Below are positions 1 through 9,093 of a DNA stretch of 64,000 nucleotides, one piece after another; the stretch's first letter is position 1; each line of letters starts with the position of its first letter. The stretch spans positions 24,118 to 88,117 of the forward strand of contig JANQSF010000066.1 of NCBI GenBank assembly GCA_028284155.1, written 5' to 3'. This DNA comes from Phycisphaeraceae bacterium. Its GTDB lineage: Bacteria > Planctomycetota > Phycisphaerae > Phycisphaerales > Phycisphaeraceae. The position numbers were made by a program, and so were the translations under genes. The notes under the pieces are model-generated. The model saw only the letters and a program-made list of their open reading frames with translations, was not told where the DNA came from and searched no databases.

Positions 1-2
1 CC

Positions 3-110
3 GACGCGCAGCGTTCCGGCCGAGGTTGGCGTCAGATCGGTCAACCGCCCGACGCGGCCGAGTTGGAGCGGCTCTGGTCGCAGGACTTGCGGGCGCTGGG
101 CATTCGGTGA
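3..110 (+). CDS. C-terminal end of an unidentified protein (partial, runs off the left edge)
   Basis: An open frame enters from the left edge and stops with TGA at 108-110, giving about 35 residues that end in a charged, helix-like tail (ELERLWSQDLRALGIR). Composition and codon use match the neighbours, and the next gene starts 180 bases downstream on the same strand. Too little is present to name a family. It could be a chance open frame, since the left part is not visible. Confidence 0.4.
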   Translation, partial: DAQRSGRGWRQIGQPPDAAELERLWSQDLRALGIR

Positions 111-290
111 AACCAGATCAACGCTCGCTCGGGTCGATTGGGTCCGCAGGCGGGTCGGCCGGTTCAGTCCGGTGTGCTATGCTATGGTCCCATGCGACGC
201 CGGCGATGACGCAAAGACGATATCCGGCAATCGACTGCATGGATCTATCAAGCCGACCAACCGACTAATCACCCGATTGAGGTCTACAGG

Positions 291-3200
291 ATGTCCATTG
301 AATTGAAAGTGACACGTTGTGGTTCGATTGTTGCCGCGCTGTTGGTGAGTGTGCTCGCCGGACCGGCATTCGGCGCGTTCGAGTTCAAGAAGGGCGACCG
401 GGTCGTCTATCTCGGCAACGGCCTGGCAGACCGCATGCAGCACCACGGCTGGCTTGAGACCTACATCCAGCAGGCGCTGCCCCGGCACGAACTCGTGTTC
501 CGCAATCACGGCTTTACCGGCGACCGCATCAACCATCGGCCGCGCAACAAGGGCTTCATGAGCGCCGACGATTACCTGACCCACTCGAAGGCGACCGTCA
601 TCTTCGCTTTCTTCGGCTACAACGAGTCGTACGACGGCAAGCCCGACGAGTTCAAGCAGCACGTTGCCAAGTGGGTTGACGAGACGCGCGGCAAGAACTA
701 TTCGGGCAAGGGCGCGCCTCGAATCGTTCTGTTTTCGCCGATCGCGCACGAGAACCTGAAAGACCCGAACCTGCCCAACGGCGCGGTGAACAACCGCCGT
801 CTCGCCGCGTACACCATGGCGATGTCGGCCGTCGCCCGCGAAAAGAACGTCGCCTACGTCGATCTGTTCGCCCCGTCGCGCGCCCTGTACGCCAAGGTGC
901 GGCAGCCGCTGACGATCAACGGCATCCACCCGACCAGCGAGGGCAACCGCCAACTCGCACGCGTGATGGTTGAAAAACTCCTGGACAAGCCGGCGCCGAC
1001 GGACACGTCGGCGACGGAGAATCTCCGTCAAGCCGTGCTGAACAAGAACTGGCACTGGTTCAACCGTTACCGCGCGACCGACGGCAACGATGTTTGGGGC
1101 AGCCGGGCCAGGCTGCACAACAACCGTGCGACGCTGCAACGCGAGTTGGAGCAGCTCGACGTGATGACGGCCAACCGCGACAAGCTCGTGTGGGCCACCG
1201 CGCAGGGCAAGTCTTACAAGGTGGACGACAGCAACGTCCCGCCGTCGCTGGAGGTCAAGACCAATTTCAAGAGCCCGTCGCTCAAGAGCCAGGGCGGTGT
1301 GCCGAAGATCGGCTCGCTCAACTTCATGACGCCTGAGGAGACGCTCAGCTCGCTCAAGTTCGCCAAAGGCTTGAAGGGCAACGTGTTCGCCTCCGAGAAA
1401 ATGTTCCCCGAGTTGGCCAACCCCGTGCAGTTGGGCGTCGACACGAAGGGCCGTCTGTGGGCCGCGGCGTGGCCGACGTATCCCAAGTGGGAGCCGACCA
1501 AGGAGATGAACGATCGCCTGCTCATCCTGCCGGATGAAGACCGCGACGGCGTGGCGGACAAGTGCATCACGTTCGCGTACGTCCACAACCCGACCGGATT
1601 CGAGTTTTGGAACGGCGGCGTGATCGTCGCCTCGGCGCCGGACATCCTGTTCCTTAAAGACACCGACGGGGACGACGTGGCCGACATCCGCATCCGTGTC
1701 CTGCACGGCATCGATTCGGCCGACACGCACCACACAGCCAACAACTTTGTGTACGGCCCGTGCGGCAACATCTACTACCAGCGCGGCGTGTTCCACGTCA
1801 GCAACGTCGAGACGCCTTGGGTCACGAATCAGCAGTCATCGCGCTCCGCGATGTACCGCTTCAACCCGTGGACGTATGAGTTCGCCTTCCACGCCAACAA
1901 CTCGCCCAACCCGCACGGCATCGGCTTCGACTACTGGGGTTACCACTACGCGACCGACGGGACCGGCGGTCGGGCTTATCAGGTCAAGCCCGACGGTAAG
2001 GGCGGCTTCAAGATGCGCTCGCTGCTCAAGAAGACCGTCCGACCCGTGCCCTCCAGCGGCATCCTTTCCAGCTCGCATATGCCCGAGCGCTACAACGGCA
2101 CGTTTCTGATCTGCAACGCCATCGCGTTCCTGGGCATCAAGCAGTACGAGCTGCAATACAACACCGAGACCGGCGACGTCAACGGCGTCGAGATCGAAGA
2201 CCTGCTTGTGGCCAGCGACCGCAACTTCCGGCCGACCGACTTCGAGGTCGGCGACGACGGCGCGGTGTATGTCTCGGACTGGTGCAACCCGATCGTGGGG
2301 CACATGCAGCACAACATCCGCGACCCCAGCCGCGACCACGACCACGGTCGCATCTTTCGCATCTCCGCGCCGGGCCGACCGCTGATGAAGCACGTGCCGA
2401 TCGATGGACAGCCGATCGAGAAGTTGCTGGACAACCTGAAACACCCGATCAACGGCATCCGCCACCGCACACGGATCGAGCTGAGCGAGCACGACACCAA
2501 GGCCGTCATCGCCGCGACCAAGCAGTGGATGCGTCAGTTCGACCCGAATAAGAAGGAAGACGCGCACCACCTGATGGAGGCGTTGTGGCTGCACCAGCAG
2601 CACAACGTGGTGAACCGCAAGCTGCTGAACCAGATGCTCAACTCGCCCGAGCCGCACGCCCGCATCGCGGCCGCAACGGTCAAGCAGTTCTGGGACCGCA
2701 ACCCGACACAGATCGTCAGCGCCGGTGACGACGACGTGGCCGCCAGCTTCGACGCCGAGTCAATTAAGGATGCCATCGTCATCAAGACGATCCCCGAAGA
2801 GATGCGCTATGACAAGACGCGCATCGCCGTGAAGGCCGGCCAGAAGGTTAAGATCCTGCTGGTCAACGAAGACTACATGCCGCACAACCTGATCGTCGGC
2901 CAAATCGGCTCAGCCGAGGAGATCGGCACCAAGGCCGAGGCGATGGGCGCCGAAGGGTTCAAGCTCGGCTTCATCCCCAAGAGCGACAAGATCATCGCCG
3001 CCTCCAAGATGATCGACTACCGCGAGGGCGACCTGATCGAGTTCACCGCGCCGACTACGCCGGGCGACTACGACATCATCTGCACCTTCCCCGGCCACTG
3101 GAAGCTGATGCGCGGTGTGATGAAGGTCGTTCGGACCGACGCGGAACTCGCCGCCGCCAACGCCGCGCCGCAGCCCGTCGCCAAGAACTGGAAGCTCGAC

Positions 3201-3692
3201 GATCTGGCCGGCGACCTGGCGCACATCGCGCACGGCCGATCGTTCGCCAAGGGCAAGGCGTCGTTTGACAAGCTCGGTTGCGCACAATGCCACAAGGTCG
3301 CCCCCGGCGTTCAGGGCGGCGTGCTCGGCCCGGAACTGTCCGAGTCGTTCAAGAAGCTCAAGGGCAATCGCACGGAACTGCTGCAACAGATCCTCGACCC
3401 GTCGAAGGTGATCGAGGACAAGTACAAAGCCTGGGAGATCGAGACGGCCGACGGCGACCGCCTGTTCGGCATGATCACCGCCAAGGCCAAAGACCACATC
3501 TTGGTCGTGACCAACCCGCAGAACCCCGTGCCGCAGAAGTTCCTGCTCAAAGACATCGACTCGACGCGGCAGGTCCCGCTGTCGCTGATGCCGCGCGGCC
3601 TGCTCAATCAACTGACCAAACAGGAAATCCTCGACCTGCTGGCGTACATCGAAGCCGGCGGCAACGCGAAACACAAGCTGTACAACCATTGA
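291..3692 (+). CDS. Secreted four-domain protein: SGNH-like, beta-propeller, cupredoxin and cytochrome c
   Basis: 1133 residues with an N-terminal signal peptide, so probably periplasmic. Order of domains: SGNH-hydrolase-like fold (about 30-235), a sorbosone-dehydrogenase/PVC-type beta-propeller (about 350-690), a helical stretch, a type 1 copper domain (about 835-955) and a C-terminal cytochrome c with a single CAQCH near residue 996. Copper ligands are visible: His in YMPHN near 864, then Cys, His and Met in CTFPGHWKLM near 929. The SGNH module keeps a block III-like GYNES and the histidine of NGIHP but has GNGL where GDSL is expected, so it may bind rather than hydrolyse. Proteins of this architecture are typical of planctomycetes and are thought to oxidise sugars or polysaccharides and pass electrons to haem; the substrate is unknown. 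Stands alone, followed by a terminator. Confidence 0.85.
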   Translation: MSIELKVTRCGSIVAALLVSVLAGPAFGAFEFKKGDRVVYLGNGLADRMQHHGWLETYIQQALPRHELVFRNHGFTGDRINHRPRNKGFMSADDYLTHSKATVIFAFFGYNESYDGKPDEFKQHVAKWVDETRGKNYSGKGAPRIVLFSPIAHENLKDPNLPNGAVNNRRLAAYTMAMSAVAREKNVAYVDLFAPSRALYAKVRQPLTINGIHPTSEGNRQLARVMVEKLLDKPAPTDTSATENLRQAVLNKNWHWFNRYRATDGNDVWGSRARLHNNRATLQRELEQLDVMTANRDKLVWATAQGKSYKVDDSNVPPSLEVKTNFKSPSLKSQGGVPKIGSLNFMTPEETLSSLKFAKGLKGNVFASEKMFPELANPVQLGVDTKGRLWAAAWPTYPKWEPTKEMNDRLLILPDEDRDGVADKCITFAYVHNPTGFEFWNGGVIVASAPDILFLKDTDGDDVADIRIRVLHGIDSADTHHTANNFVYGPCGNIYYQRGVFHVSNVETPWVTNQQSSRSAMYRFNPWTYEFAFHANNSPNPHGIGFDYWGYHYATDGTGGRAYQVKPDGKGGFKMRSLLKKTVRPVPSSGILSSSHMPERYNGTFLICNAIAFLGIKQYELQYNTETGDVNGVEIEDLLVASDRNFRPTDFEVGDDGAVYVSDWCNPIVGHMQHNIRDPSRDHDHGRIFRISAPGRPLMKHVPIDGQPIEKLLDNLKHPINGIRHRTRIELSEHDTKAVIAATKQWMRQFDPNKKEDAHHLMEALWLHQQHNVVNRKLLNQMLNSPEPHARIAAATVKQFWDRNPTQIVSAGDDDVAASFDAESIKDAIVIKTIPEEMRYDKTRIAVKAGQKVKILLVNEDYMPHNLIVGQIGSAEEIGTKAEAMGAEGFKLGFIPKSDKIIAASKMIDYREGDLIEFTAPTTPGDYDIICTFPGHWKLMRGVMKVVRTDAELAAANAAPQPVAKNWKLDDLAGDLAHIAHGRSFAKGKASFDKLGCAQCHKVAPGVQGGVLGPELSESFKKLKGNRTELLQQILDPSKVIEDKYKAWEIETADGDRLFGMITAKAKDHILVVTNPQNPVPQKFLLKDIDSTRQVPLSLMPRGLLNQLTKQEILDLLAYIEAGGNAKHKLYNH

Positions 3693-3731
3693 GGCCGGTT
3701 AGCCGGACTGAACCTCGTAGCTCAAGTGCAG

Positions 3732-3760
3732 CAGGGCGTCGCAAGACGCCCTGTTGTTTT
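3732..3760 (+). terminator. Rho-independent terminator after the four-domain redox gene
   Basis: A perfect 9-bp stem (CAGGGCGTC at 3732-3740 with GACGCCCTG at 3745-3753), GCAA tetraloop and a T-rich tail TTGTTTT. It lies 40 bases after the stop of the gene ending at 3692. Confidence 0.85.
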
Positions 3761-3791
3761 GTGGATGGGATTGCCCAGTACGCCCCGCCAA

Positions 3792-3820
3792 TTGACATTC
3801 CGCCTCACCCTTGCAAGGAT
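3792..3820 (+). promoter_or_regulatory. Candidate sigma-70 promoter for tRNA-Ser
   Basis: A consensus -35 box TTGACA at 3792-3797 is followed after 17 bases by AAGGAT at 3815-3820, a weak -10. The predicted start would be about 7 bases before the tRNA. Position and perfect -35 support it; the poor -10 match limits certainty. Confidence 0.55.
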
Positions 3821-3833
3821 AACCGCACCTCCC

Positions 3834-3924
3834 GGAGAGGTGGCCGAGCGGCTGAAGGCACCGGTTTGCTAAACCGGCGTAGTGGGTATCCCTGCTACCG
3901 CGGGTTCGAATCCCGCCCTCTCCG
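3834..3924 (+). tRNA. tRNA-Ser(GCT)
   Basis: Full cloverleaf of 91 nt with a 7-bp acceptor stem (GGAGAGG with CCTCTCC), anticodon loop TTGCTAA with anticodon GCT at 3868-3870 (reads AGC/AGT), the long variable arm of class II serine tRNAs, and T-loop GGTTCGAATCC. Discriminator G; CCA is not encoded. Confidence 0.97.
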
Positions 3925-3937
3925 TTACGACGCAGAC

Positions 3938-3986
3938 ATGCTCCGCGACTGACTGCCAGGCAGTTGGTTGCGGAGCATTGTTGTTT
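3938..3986 (+). terminator. Terminator after tRNA-Ser
   Basis: A 9-bp stem (ATGCTCCGC at 3938-3946 with GCGGAGCAT at 3970-3978) followed by the T-rich run TTGTTGTTT, just 14 bases after the tRNA end. The loop is long (23 nt) and contains a small internal hairpin. Confidence 0.7.
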
Positions 3987-4025
3987 CACGTCAAGGCGGT
4001 TTCACGACAAGCAGGCAGTGAAGCC

Positions 4026-4466
4026 TCAGGGGTATTCGTGGTGAATTACAGCCCAAGCTATCCCTGCTCGAACGGACCAGCCGGCAGTTCGAATCCAATT
4101 GGTCGCGACAAGCTTGCGAACTCGGGCGAGGTCGAAGCGATTAGAAAGTTCTCGATGTAATGGCACCTGAAGTGCAAACGTGGATGCCCATATCAAAACC
4201 AGGAGAATCAGACCGAGCCATGCGAGTTGACGTGCAATGTGGGACTCCGCCACTTGCGTGAGCGCAAGTGCGCACAGCAACTCGACGAGCATTACCGGCA
4301 GAACGACGATACTCGTTCGCCGAGTATGTTGACGTTCATAGGCGACAAACTCGGACGGGCCGACCGACGCCATCAAGGGGTAGTGAACAACCTGCACGAA
4401 CCATATCAGGCCGGCCATGAAGACCGTAGCGATCAAGTGGGCGGCAAAGATGAATTGAACGAGCAT
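4026..4466 (-). CDS. Small four-helix integral membrane protein, function unknown
   Basis: 146 residues, almost entirely hydrophobic, with about four predicted membrane helices and short charged loops (a basic QHTRR loop after helix 1 and a HREL-containing loop before helix 4). I cannot assign a named family. It begins 28 bases after the stop of the SRPBCC-TIGR01777 gene on the same strand, so it is likely the last cistron of the lipid operon that starts at 13343. A role in the membrane response of that operon is inference from position only. Confidence 0.7.
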   Translation of the reverse strand: MLVQFIFAAHLIATVFMAGLIWFVQVVHYPLMASVGPSEFVAYERQHTRRTSIVVLPVMLVELLCALALTQVAESHIARQLAWLGLILLVLIWASTFALQVPLHRELSNRFDLARVRKLVATNWIRTAGWSVRAGIAWAVIHHEYP

Positions 4467-4494
4467 TGATCCGTACCCACGATGCTTCTGAGGA

Positions 4495-6003
4495 TCACGA
4501 CGACAACGTTTCCGATGCCGCTAGATCGTGATGTAACGAACTGCTTTGTTCAAGCGGCAGTCGGCCGAGCAACCGTCGCAAGGCCGGTTCCAGGTCGGGG
4601 TCGAGGAATGCGTAGCCGGTGTCGCGCAGGCGTTGCGGGACAATGTTGGCGCCTGAAAGCAGTATCTCATCCGCCATCTTGCCGAAAACGGCCCGCGCGG
4701 CAAACCCAGGTAATGGCATGAACGCCGGCCGACGCAGCACGCGTCCCAGTGTGCGCGCGAAGTCGCGGTTGGTCACGGCATTGGGGCTGGTGACGTTCAC
4801 CGGGCCCGACACTTCGGGCGTGAAGAGCATGTGCAGGATCGCGCCGACGGCGTCGTCGAGGCTTACCCAACTGAACATCTGCTTGCCGTTGCCGATCGGC
4901 CCGCCACCGCCGAGTTTAAACGCCGGGAGCATGGTCTTGAGTGCGCCACCGGTCGGGCTGAGCACGACACCGAGCCGGGCCAGACAGACGCGCACGCCGG
5001 CGTCGCTGGCGGGCGCGGTGGCGTTCTCCCAATCGCGCACGACGTCGGCCAGGAAACCGCTACCGGGTGAGCCCGACTCCGTGATGGGCTCTTCGCCGCG
5101 ATCGCCGTAGTAACCGATGGCCGACGCGCTGACCAAAACGCTCGGCGGACGGTCCATGTTCGCCAGCGCGGCGGCCAGATGTCGCGTGCCTTCGACACGG
5201 CTATCGCGAATCGCTGCCATCTTCTTGCGCGTCCATCGGCCCGAAGCGAGGCTTTCACCGGCCAAGTGAACGACCGCGTCAATTCCCTGCAACGTCGCCG
5301 GGTCAATACCGCTGTCCGCATCCCATTGCACTTCAGATTCACTCGTCGGCTTGCGGCGCACCAGCCGAACGACACGGTGTCCGCCCGATAAAAGCAACGC
5401 GGTAAGCGACGAGCCGACCAACCCCGAAGCGCCGGTGATCGCGATCGTTTGTGGCAACTCACTCTGGTAGCGTTGAAGCATTTCAAGATCCTTCCGGGTA
5501 CGGTCGTGTCTGTATGCGAAGACGCGCTGCAACTGCTTGCGGGCATGGCGGCCGCCGAACAACGCACCGAGTCGGCCGAGGGGAGGCCGATACGAGATGT
5601 CGTCTGTCAGTCGGCATGAACGCTCGTCGATCGGCTCAAACCTGTGCCGGTGTTCCCAGAAGCGGAACGGGCCTTTGAGCTGCCGATCACCGAACTGTCG
5701 GCCGTCCTCATAGTCGAAGTGCTCAGCGACCCACTTGATCCCGACCGGCCCGACGCGCATCCGCATAACTAGCACGTCGCCGTCTCGGATCGTGCCGTCC
5801 CGTTCGATCACGTCGATATCCTGCCAAGGCGGCGACAGCCGCTCGAACGCGCCGCGGCACGCGTGCCAGGCGAAAGCGTCTTCAACACCGACCGGCAGTA
5901 CCGACTCGAATCGAAAGGTCGACAAGCCCTCGACACTTGCTCCGCGATCGGTGTCGTCGGGATGCGCAGGGCGTAGGCCCTGACTTGTGATCGACTCGTT
6001 CAT
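4495..6003 (-). CDS. SRPBCC-domain / TIGR01777 NAD(P)-dependent epimerase fusion protein
   Basis: 502 residues in two parts. The N-terminal about 25-180 is an SRPBCC (START-like) hydrophobic-ligand-binding domain; residues from about 185 form an extended SDR Rossmann fold of the TIGR01777 (YfcH/SulA-like) family, with the nucleotide-binding motif TGASGLVGSSL and the downstream HLAGES signature, ending in a DUF1731-type tail. The fusion is known in other bacteria; the reaction is not established. Its start overlaps the stop of the phosphatase gene by 4 bases (6000-6003), so translation is probably coupled. A lipid-like substrate is a reasonable inference from the SRPBCC domain and the operon. 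Confidence 0.85.
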   Translation of the reverse strand: MNESITSQGLRPAHPDDTDRGASVEGLSTFRFESVLPVGVEDAFAWHACRGAFERLSPPWQDIDVIERDGTIRDGDVLVMRMRVGPVGIKWVAEHFDYEDGRQFGDRQLKGPFRFWEHRHRFEPIDERSCRLTDDISYRPPLGRLGALFGGRHARKQLQRVFAYRHDRTRKDLEMLQRYQSELPQTIAITGASGLVGSSLTALLLSGGHRVVRLVRRKPTSESEVQWDADSGIDPATLQGIDAVVHLAGESLASGRWTRKKMAAIRDSRVEGTRHLAAALANMDRPPSVLVSASAIGYYGDRGEEPITESGSPGSGFLADVVRDWENATAPASDAGVRVCLARLGVVLSPTGGALKTMLPAFKLGGGGPIGNGKQMFSWVSLDDAVGAILHMLFTPEVSGPVNVTSPNAVTNRDFARTLGRVLRRPAFMPLPGFAARAVFGKMADEILLSGANIVPQRLRDTGYAFLDPDLEPALRRLLGRLPLEQSSSLHHDLAASETLSS

Positions 6004-6872
6004 GGCTTGCCTCCCATTCGGCTGGTCAGGTAACGGAACGGCGAAGCGAGCACGCCGGCCGCCATGGACAGCAACCTTCGGCCGTGGGCGCGAAAGAGCA
6101 ATACAGTCATGTCGTCATCGGCCTGATCCAGACCCAGTTGCCCCAGGCCGTCCAGCGCGTCGAGCAGCCGTGGAATCGCCTTGTCGGCCTGATCGAGCTG
6201 AAGCTGATTCAGCAGCGTCTCGAGGCGGGCCATGCCCAGTTGTTTGCCGTCGCGGCAAACCCGTTCTGTAACGGCATCGCTGAAACAGATCACCATGTCG
6301 CCGGTCGCCAGCTTCGTCCGCTGGTTGCGGTACTTGACCGATTCCTGAATGCCAAGCGGGGCGTTAGCGAGTTGTCGAGACGTGTGGTGGTGACAGTGTT
6401 TGAGAGGCGACCACGTCCCGCGCGCAGCGCGGAAGACGAACGGCGCGGGATGTCCCGCATTCGAGACCTCGAGCGTTCTGGACGGCGCGAAGAACGAGAA
6501 CACCAGCGCCGTTGCGAAGCAGCCCGCTTCGGTTTCACCGGTGAACTGCTCATTGAGTTGCGACATCAGTGTCCGCTGACTGACCTGATTGATGTTCTTG
6601 CGCATCAACGTGCGCAGTTGCTCAGCCGCGCCGGCTGCGCCTCGGCCGTGGCCACTGACGTCAGCCAGCATGAGCCGGGTGATGTTGCCCGATGCGCACG
6701 ACGAGAGGTAGTACACGTCGCCGCCGTCCGTCGGCTGCGGGCCGTGCGGTCGGCTGTAGACCCACGCGTCCAGACCGAACGTCTGCACGCTTGCGTCGAC
6801 GCGGTTGTTGCCGCCCCAGACCTCCATGCACCGAAGCGCACGTTCGCTACGTGTGGCCGTGTCAGTTGCCAT
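6000..6872 (-). CDS. PP2C/SpoIIE-type serine/threonine phosphatase
   Basis: 290 residues with SpoIIE/RsbU phosphatase motifs: LADVSGHGRGAA (metal-binding Asp and Gly), SNAGHPAPF, TGDMVICFSDAVTE and the C-terminal DDMTVLLFR. No signal peptide, membrane helix, PAS or response-regulator domain, so it is a stand-alone cytoplasmic catalytic unit. Relatives usually dephosphorylate anti-sigma-factor antagonists, but no STAS antagonist or RsbW-like kinase is in this window. Lying in the middle of a lipid operon is unusual and may mark a regulatory output or feedback. It overlaps the DUF1475 gene by 11 bases and the next gene by 4. Confidence 0.85.
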   Translation of the reverse strand: MATDTATRSERALRCMEVWGGNNRVDASVQTFGLDAWVYSRPHGPQPTDGGDVYYLSSCASGNITRLMLADVSGHGRGAAGAAEQLRTLMRKNINQVSQRTLMSQLNEQFTGETEAGCFATALVFSFFAPSRTLEVSNAGHPAPFVFRAARGTWSPLKHCHHHTSRQLANAPLGIQESVKYRNQRTKLATGDMVICFSDAVTERVCRDGKQLGMARLETLLNQLQLDQADKAIPRLLDALDGLGQLGLDQADDDMTVLLFRAHGRRLLSMAAGVLASPFRYLTSRMGGKP

Positions 6873-7242
6873 GGACCACCTCGCCTACCCGTACCTCGTT
6901 CACGCCACTCTTCGCACGCTGCCGCATGCCAAGCCAGAAGCGACGCCAATCACCACGGCTTCGTCCCAGTGCGATCAAGACGTAAAGACACGTCAACCAG
7001 TTGCCCAGCGACAACACGCCGAGCGTCCAAAGCACGCTCGCGGTGCGTGACGGCTCGCGGTACCAGACCCACCCGCAAAACAGCGCGAAGCCGACGTAGA
7101 TGTCGATCATCGTCGCCAGGCCCCAGGGCAGCGCGACAATGTCGCCGACCTCAGCCCAGCCGCCGCCGGATCGGAAGCCGTACATGATCGTGACGGTCAT
7201 CACGACAAGACCGAGCAATGTCAAACCAGTTGCGGTTCGCAT
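6862..7242 (-). CDS. DUF1475-like small membrane protein
   Basis: 126 residues from the ATG at 7242, with three to four membrane helices (RTATGLTLLGLVVMTVTI, a GDIVALPWG loop, and two further hydrophobic stretches). The pattern matches the DUF1475 family, often found beside CFA-synthase and DUF1295 genes. The frame stays open upstream to 7380, but the extra residues are arginine-rich and lie inside the methyltransferase gene, so the internal ATG with a 22-base overlap is preferred. Function unknown. Confidence 0.75.
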   Translation of the reverse strand: MRTATGLTLLGLVVMTVTIMYGFRSGGGWAEVGDIVALPWGLATMIDIYVGFALFCGWVWYREPSRTASVLWTLGVLSLGNWLTCLYVLIALGRSRGDWRRFWLGMRQRAKSGVNEVRVGEVVHGN

Positions 7243-8306
7243 GGTCGCGCCTCCGTCGTTTGGTTGACTTGCTTGCGGACCGGCTCGAGCAGGTAATGAC
7301 CGACGAACCACTCTTCTCCGCCGCGGTAGCCCCACAATTCCGAGCAGGCCATGAAGAACACCCGCCACCGGTTGAACCAACGACTGGCATGGGTTTGGCC
7401 GTATGTCTCAGCGAGCACGGGCATCACGCGGTCCCGATTGCGATCCAGATTCGCAAGCCACGCATCGGCTGTGCGCTGGTAGTGACGACCGTTCAAACGC
7501 CACCGCTGCGTGACGGCCAGATCGTCGTCGAAGTGATCAAAGAGGTCGAAGGCCGGCATGATCCCGCCGGTGAAAAAGTGTCTGCCCATCCAGTTTGCTG
7601 CACCGCCCGTTTCGAACGGATAAGTCCGATCACGGTGACAGAAGATATGGACGAACAATTTGCCATTTGGCCGCAACCAGTTCGACACACGTCGCAGCAG
7701 CGCCCGGTAATTCCGCATGTGCTCGAACATCTCGACGGACACCACGCGATCGAATGTATCGTCAGTGTCGAACACGTTCATGTCACAGGTCAAGACCCGC
7801 ACATTGTGAAGCCCAAGTTCGGCGGCTCTTGACTCGATGAATCGGCGTTGCGAGTGTGAGTTGGACACGGCCGTGATTCGGCTTGTCGGGTGGCGTTGCG
7901 CCATCCAGAGCGTCAGCGAACCCCAGCCGCATCCCAGTTCGAGGATGTCCTGTCCGTCGCGCAGATCGGCGTGTTCGCAGGTCATCGCCAAAGCCGAGGT
8001 TTCAGCCTCGTGCAGCGTCGTGTCGGCCGCATCGAAATGGCAACAACTGTACTTGCGGTGCGGGCCGAGGCAGTGCTCGTAAAACTCAGCCGGGACTTCG
8101 TAGTGCTGTTCGTTCGCCTTGTCCGTGTGCGGTGCGATGGGGCCTGCGTCCATCGCTTGGATGAATGACTCGGCATCATCGCCGCCCGCAGCAAGCTCGC
8201 GCAGACGCTGCGCGCAGAGCCGGCGAATGCCGGCACGCACGGCGGCGTCGGGCAGCCAGCCGCGGTCAAGAAGCTCGAACGCCGGTTTCAGTAGTATGCT
8301 GTTCAT
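7221..8306 (-). CDS. Second CFA-synthase-like SAM methyltransferase
   Basis: About 361 residues. The SAM-binding motif ILELGCGWGSLTLWMA and the family pattern HYEVPAEFYEHCLG before it place it in the cyclopropane-fatty-acid/mycolic methyltransferase group, but it is shorter and more divergent than the upstream CFA synthase; it resembles the CFA-like methyltransferases that form part of DUF1295/DUF1365 clusters. Predicted to methylate an unsaturated acyl chain; product not known. Start chosen at ATG 8306 (MNSILLKPAF), overlapping the DUF1295 gene by 41 bases; an upstream start at 8396 would add 30 low-complexity residues. Confidence 0.85.
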   Translation of the reverse strand: MNSILLKPAFELLDRGWLPDAAVRAGIRRLCAQRLRELAAGGDDAESFIQAMDAGPIAPHTDKANEQHYEVPAEFYEHCLGPHRKYSCCHFDAADTTLHEAETSALAMTCEHADLRDGQDILELGCGWGSLTLWMAQRHPTSRITAVSNSHSQRRFIESRAAELGLHNVRVLTCDMNVFDTDDTFDRVVSVEMFEHMRNYRALLRRVSNWLRPNGKLFVHIFCHRDRTYPFETGGAANWMGRHFFTGGIMPAFDLFDHFDDDLAVTQRWRLNGRHYQRTADAWLANLDRNRDRVMPVLAETYGQTHASRWFNRWRVFFMACSELWGYRGGEEWFVGHYLLEPVRKQVNQTTEARPCEPQLV

Positions 8307-9093
8307 CGTGATCACTTTGCTTGGGGGGTAGTGGGAAGAACGCGCTGGTCGTGCGCTGGTAGTCGCGATAGGCGTCGCCGCGGCTTTCCAAGGCACGCGC
8401 TTCGGTCGGCGGGATGCCCGTTACTTTGAGCAGGAAGAACAGCATGACGGCCGGTCCCAACGCCGCGACCCACCACCACGACGAGCCGACGGCCAGCAGC
8501 AGGTACGCCCACCAGCCGACCCACTCGAAGAAGTAGTTCGGGTGACGCGAGTACTGCCACAGACCGACGCGACAGACCTTGCCGCTCGAATTGTCACGCG
8601 ACTTGAATCGTGATAACTGCCAGTCGGAAACCGTTGTGCCGGTGATCGATACAAGCCACACCGCGATCGCCGCGACATCGAACCACGCCATCGGTTCGCG
8701 GGTGTTCATGCCCGCCGCGAGCATCGGTATGGCGAACAGCACAGCCCACGCCGCCTGGATTTGAAAGAAGCCAAACAGTTTCCACTGCTCATGGTCACCC
8801 CAGCGCTGCCTCATCTGCTGATACCGCCCGTCTTCCGGCTCGCGCGTCATCCGCGTCGCCAGGTGCCAGCCCAGTCGGGCGCCCCACAGGCCGACCATGC
8901 CGCCGACGATCCAGCGCCGAGTGACGTCGCCGTCGGCGTAAAGGAGCAGCCAGACAGCCGACAACGCCGTGCCGAACGACCACGCGACGTCGACGATGCC
9001 GGCGTTTCGCGTGACGCGCTGGACCAGCCAAAGACTCGCCATGACCATCGCCATCGCCAACCACGCGATCAGGATCGATTCAAACGTCGTCAT
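8266..9093 (-). CDS. DUF1295 family membrane protein (steroid 5-alpha-reductase-like)
   Basis: 275 residues with about six to seven membrane helices and the C-terminal signature of DUF1295 / 3-oxo-5-alpha-steroid 4-dehydrogenase-like proteins (QYSRHPNYFFEW and GDAYRDYQRTTSAFFP). The superfamily includes enzymes that reduce or methylate lipids in the membrane; DUF1295 members themselves are uncharacterised. The ATG at 9093 forms a 4-base ATGA overlap with the CFA synthase stop, deciding the start over the longer frame beginning at 9147. Confidence 0.85.
   Translation of the reverse strand: MTTFESILIAWLAMAMVMASLWLVQRVTRNAGIVDVAWSFGTALSAVWLLLYADGDVTRRWIVGGMVGLWGARLGWHLATRMTREPEDGRYQQMRQRWGDHEQWKLFGFFQIQAAWAVLFAIPMLAAGMNTREPMAWFDVAAIAVWLVSITGTTVSDWQLSRFKSRDNSSGKVCRVGLWQYSRHPNYFFEWVGWWAYLLLAVGSSWWWVAALGPAVMLFFLLKVTGIPPTEARALESRGDAYRDYQRTTSAFFPLPPKQSDHDEQHTTETGVRAS

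Noticed and set aside
177..1796. Long open frame of 539 codons antisense to the four-domain redox gene
   Set aside because: Arises from high GC third positions opposite a clear gene; low-complexity Val/Arg/His-rich sequence with no motif.
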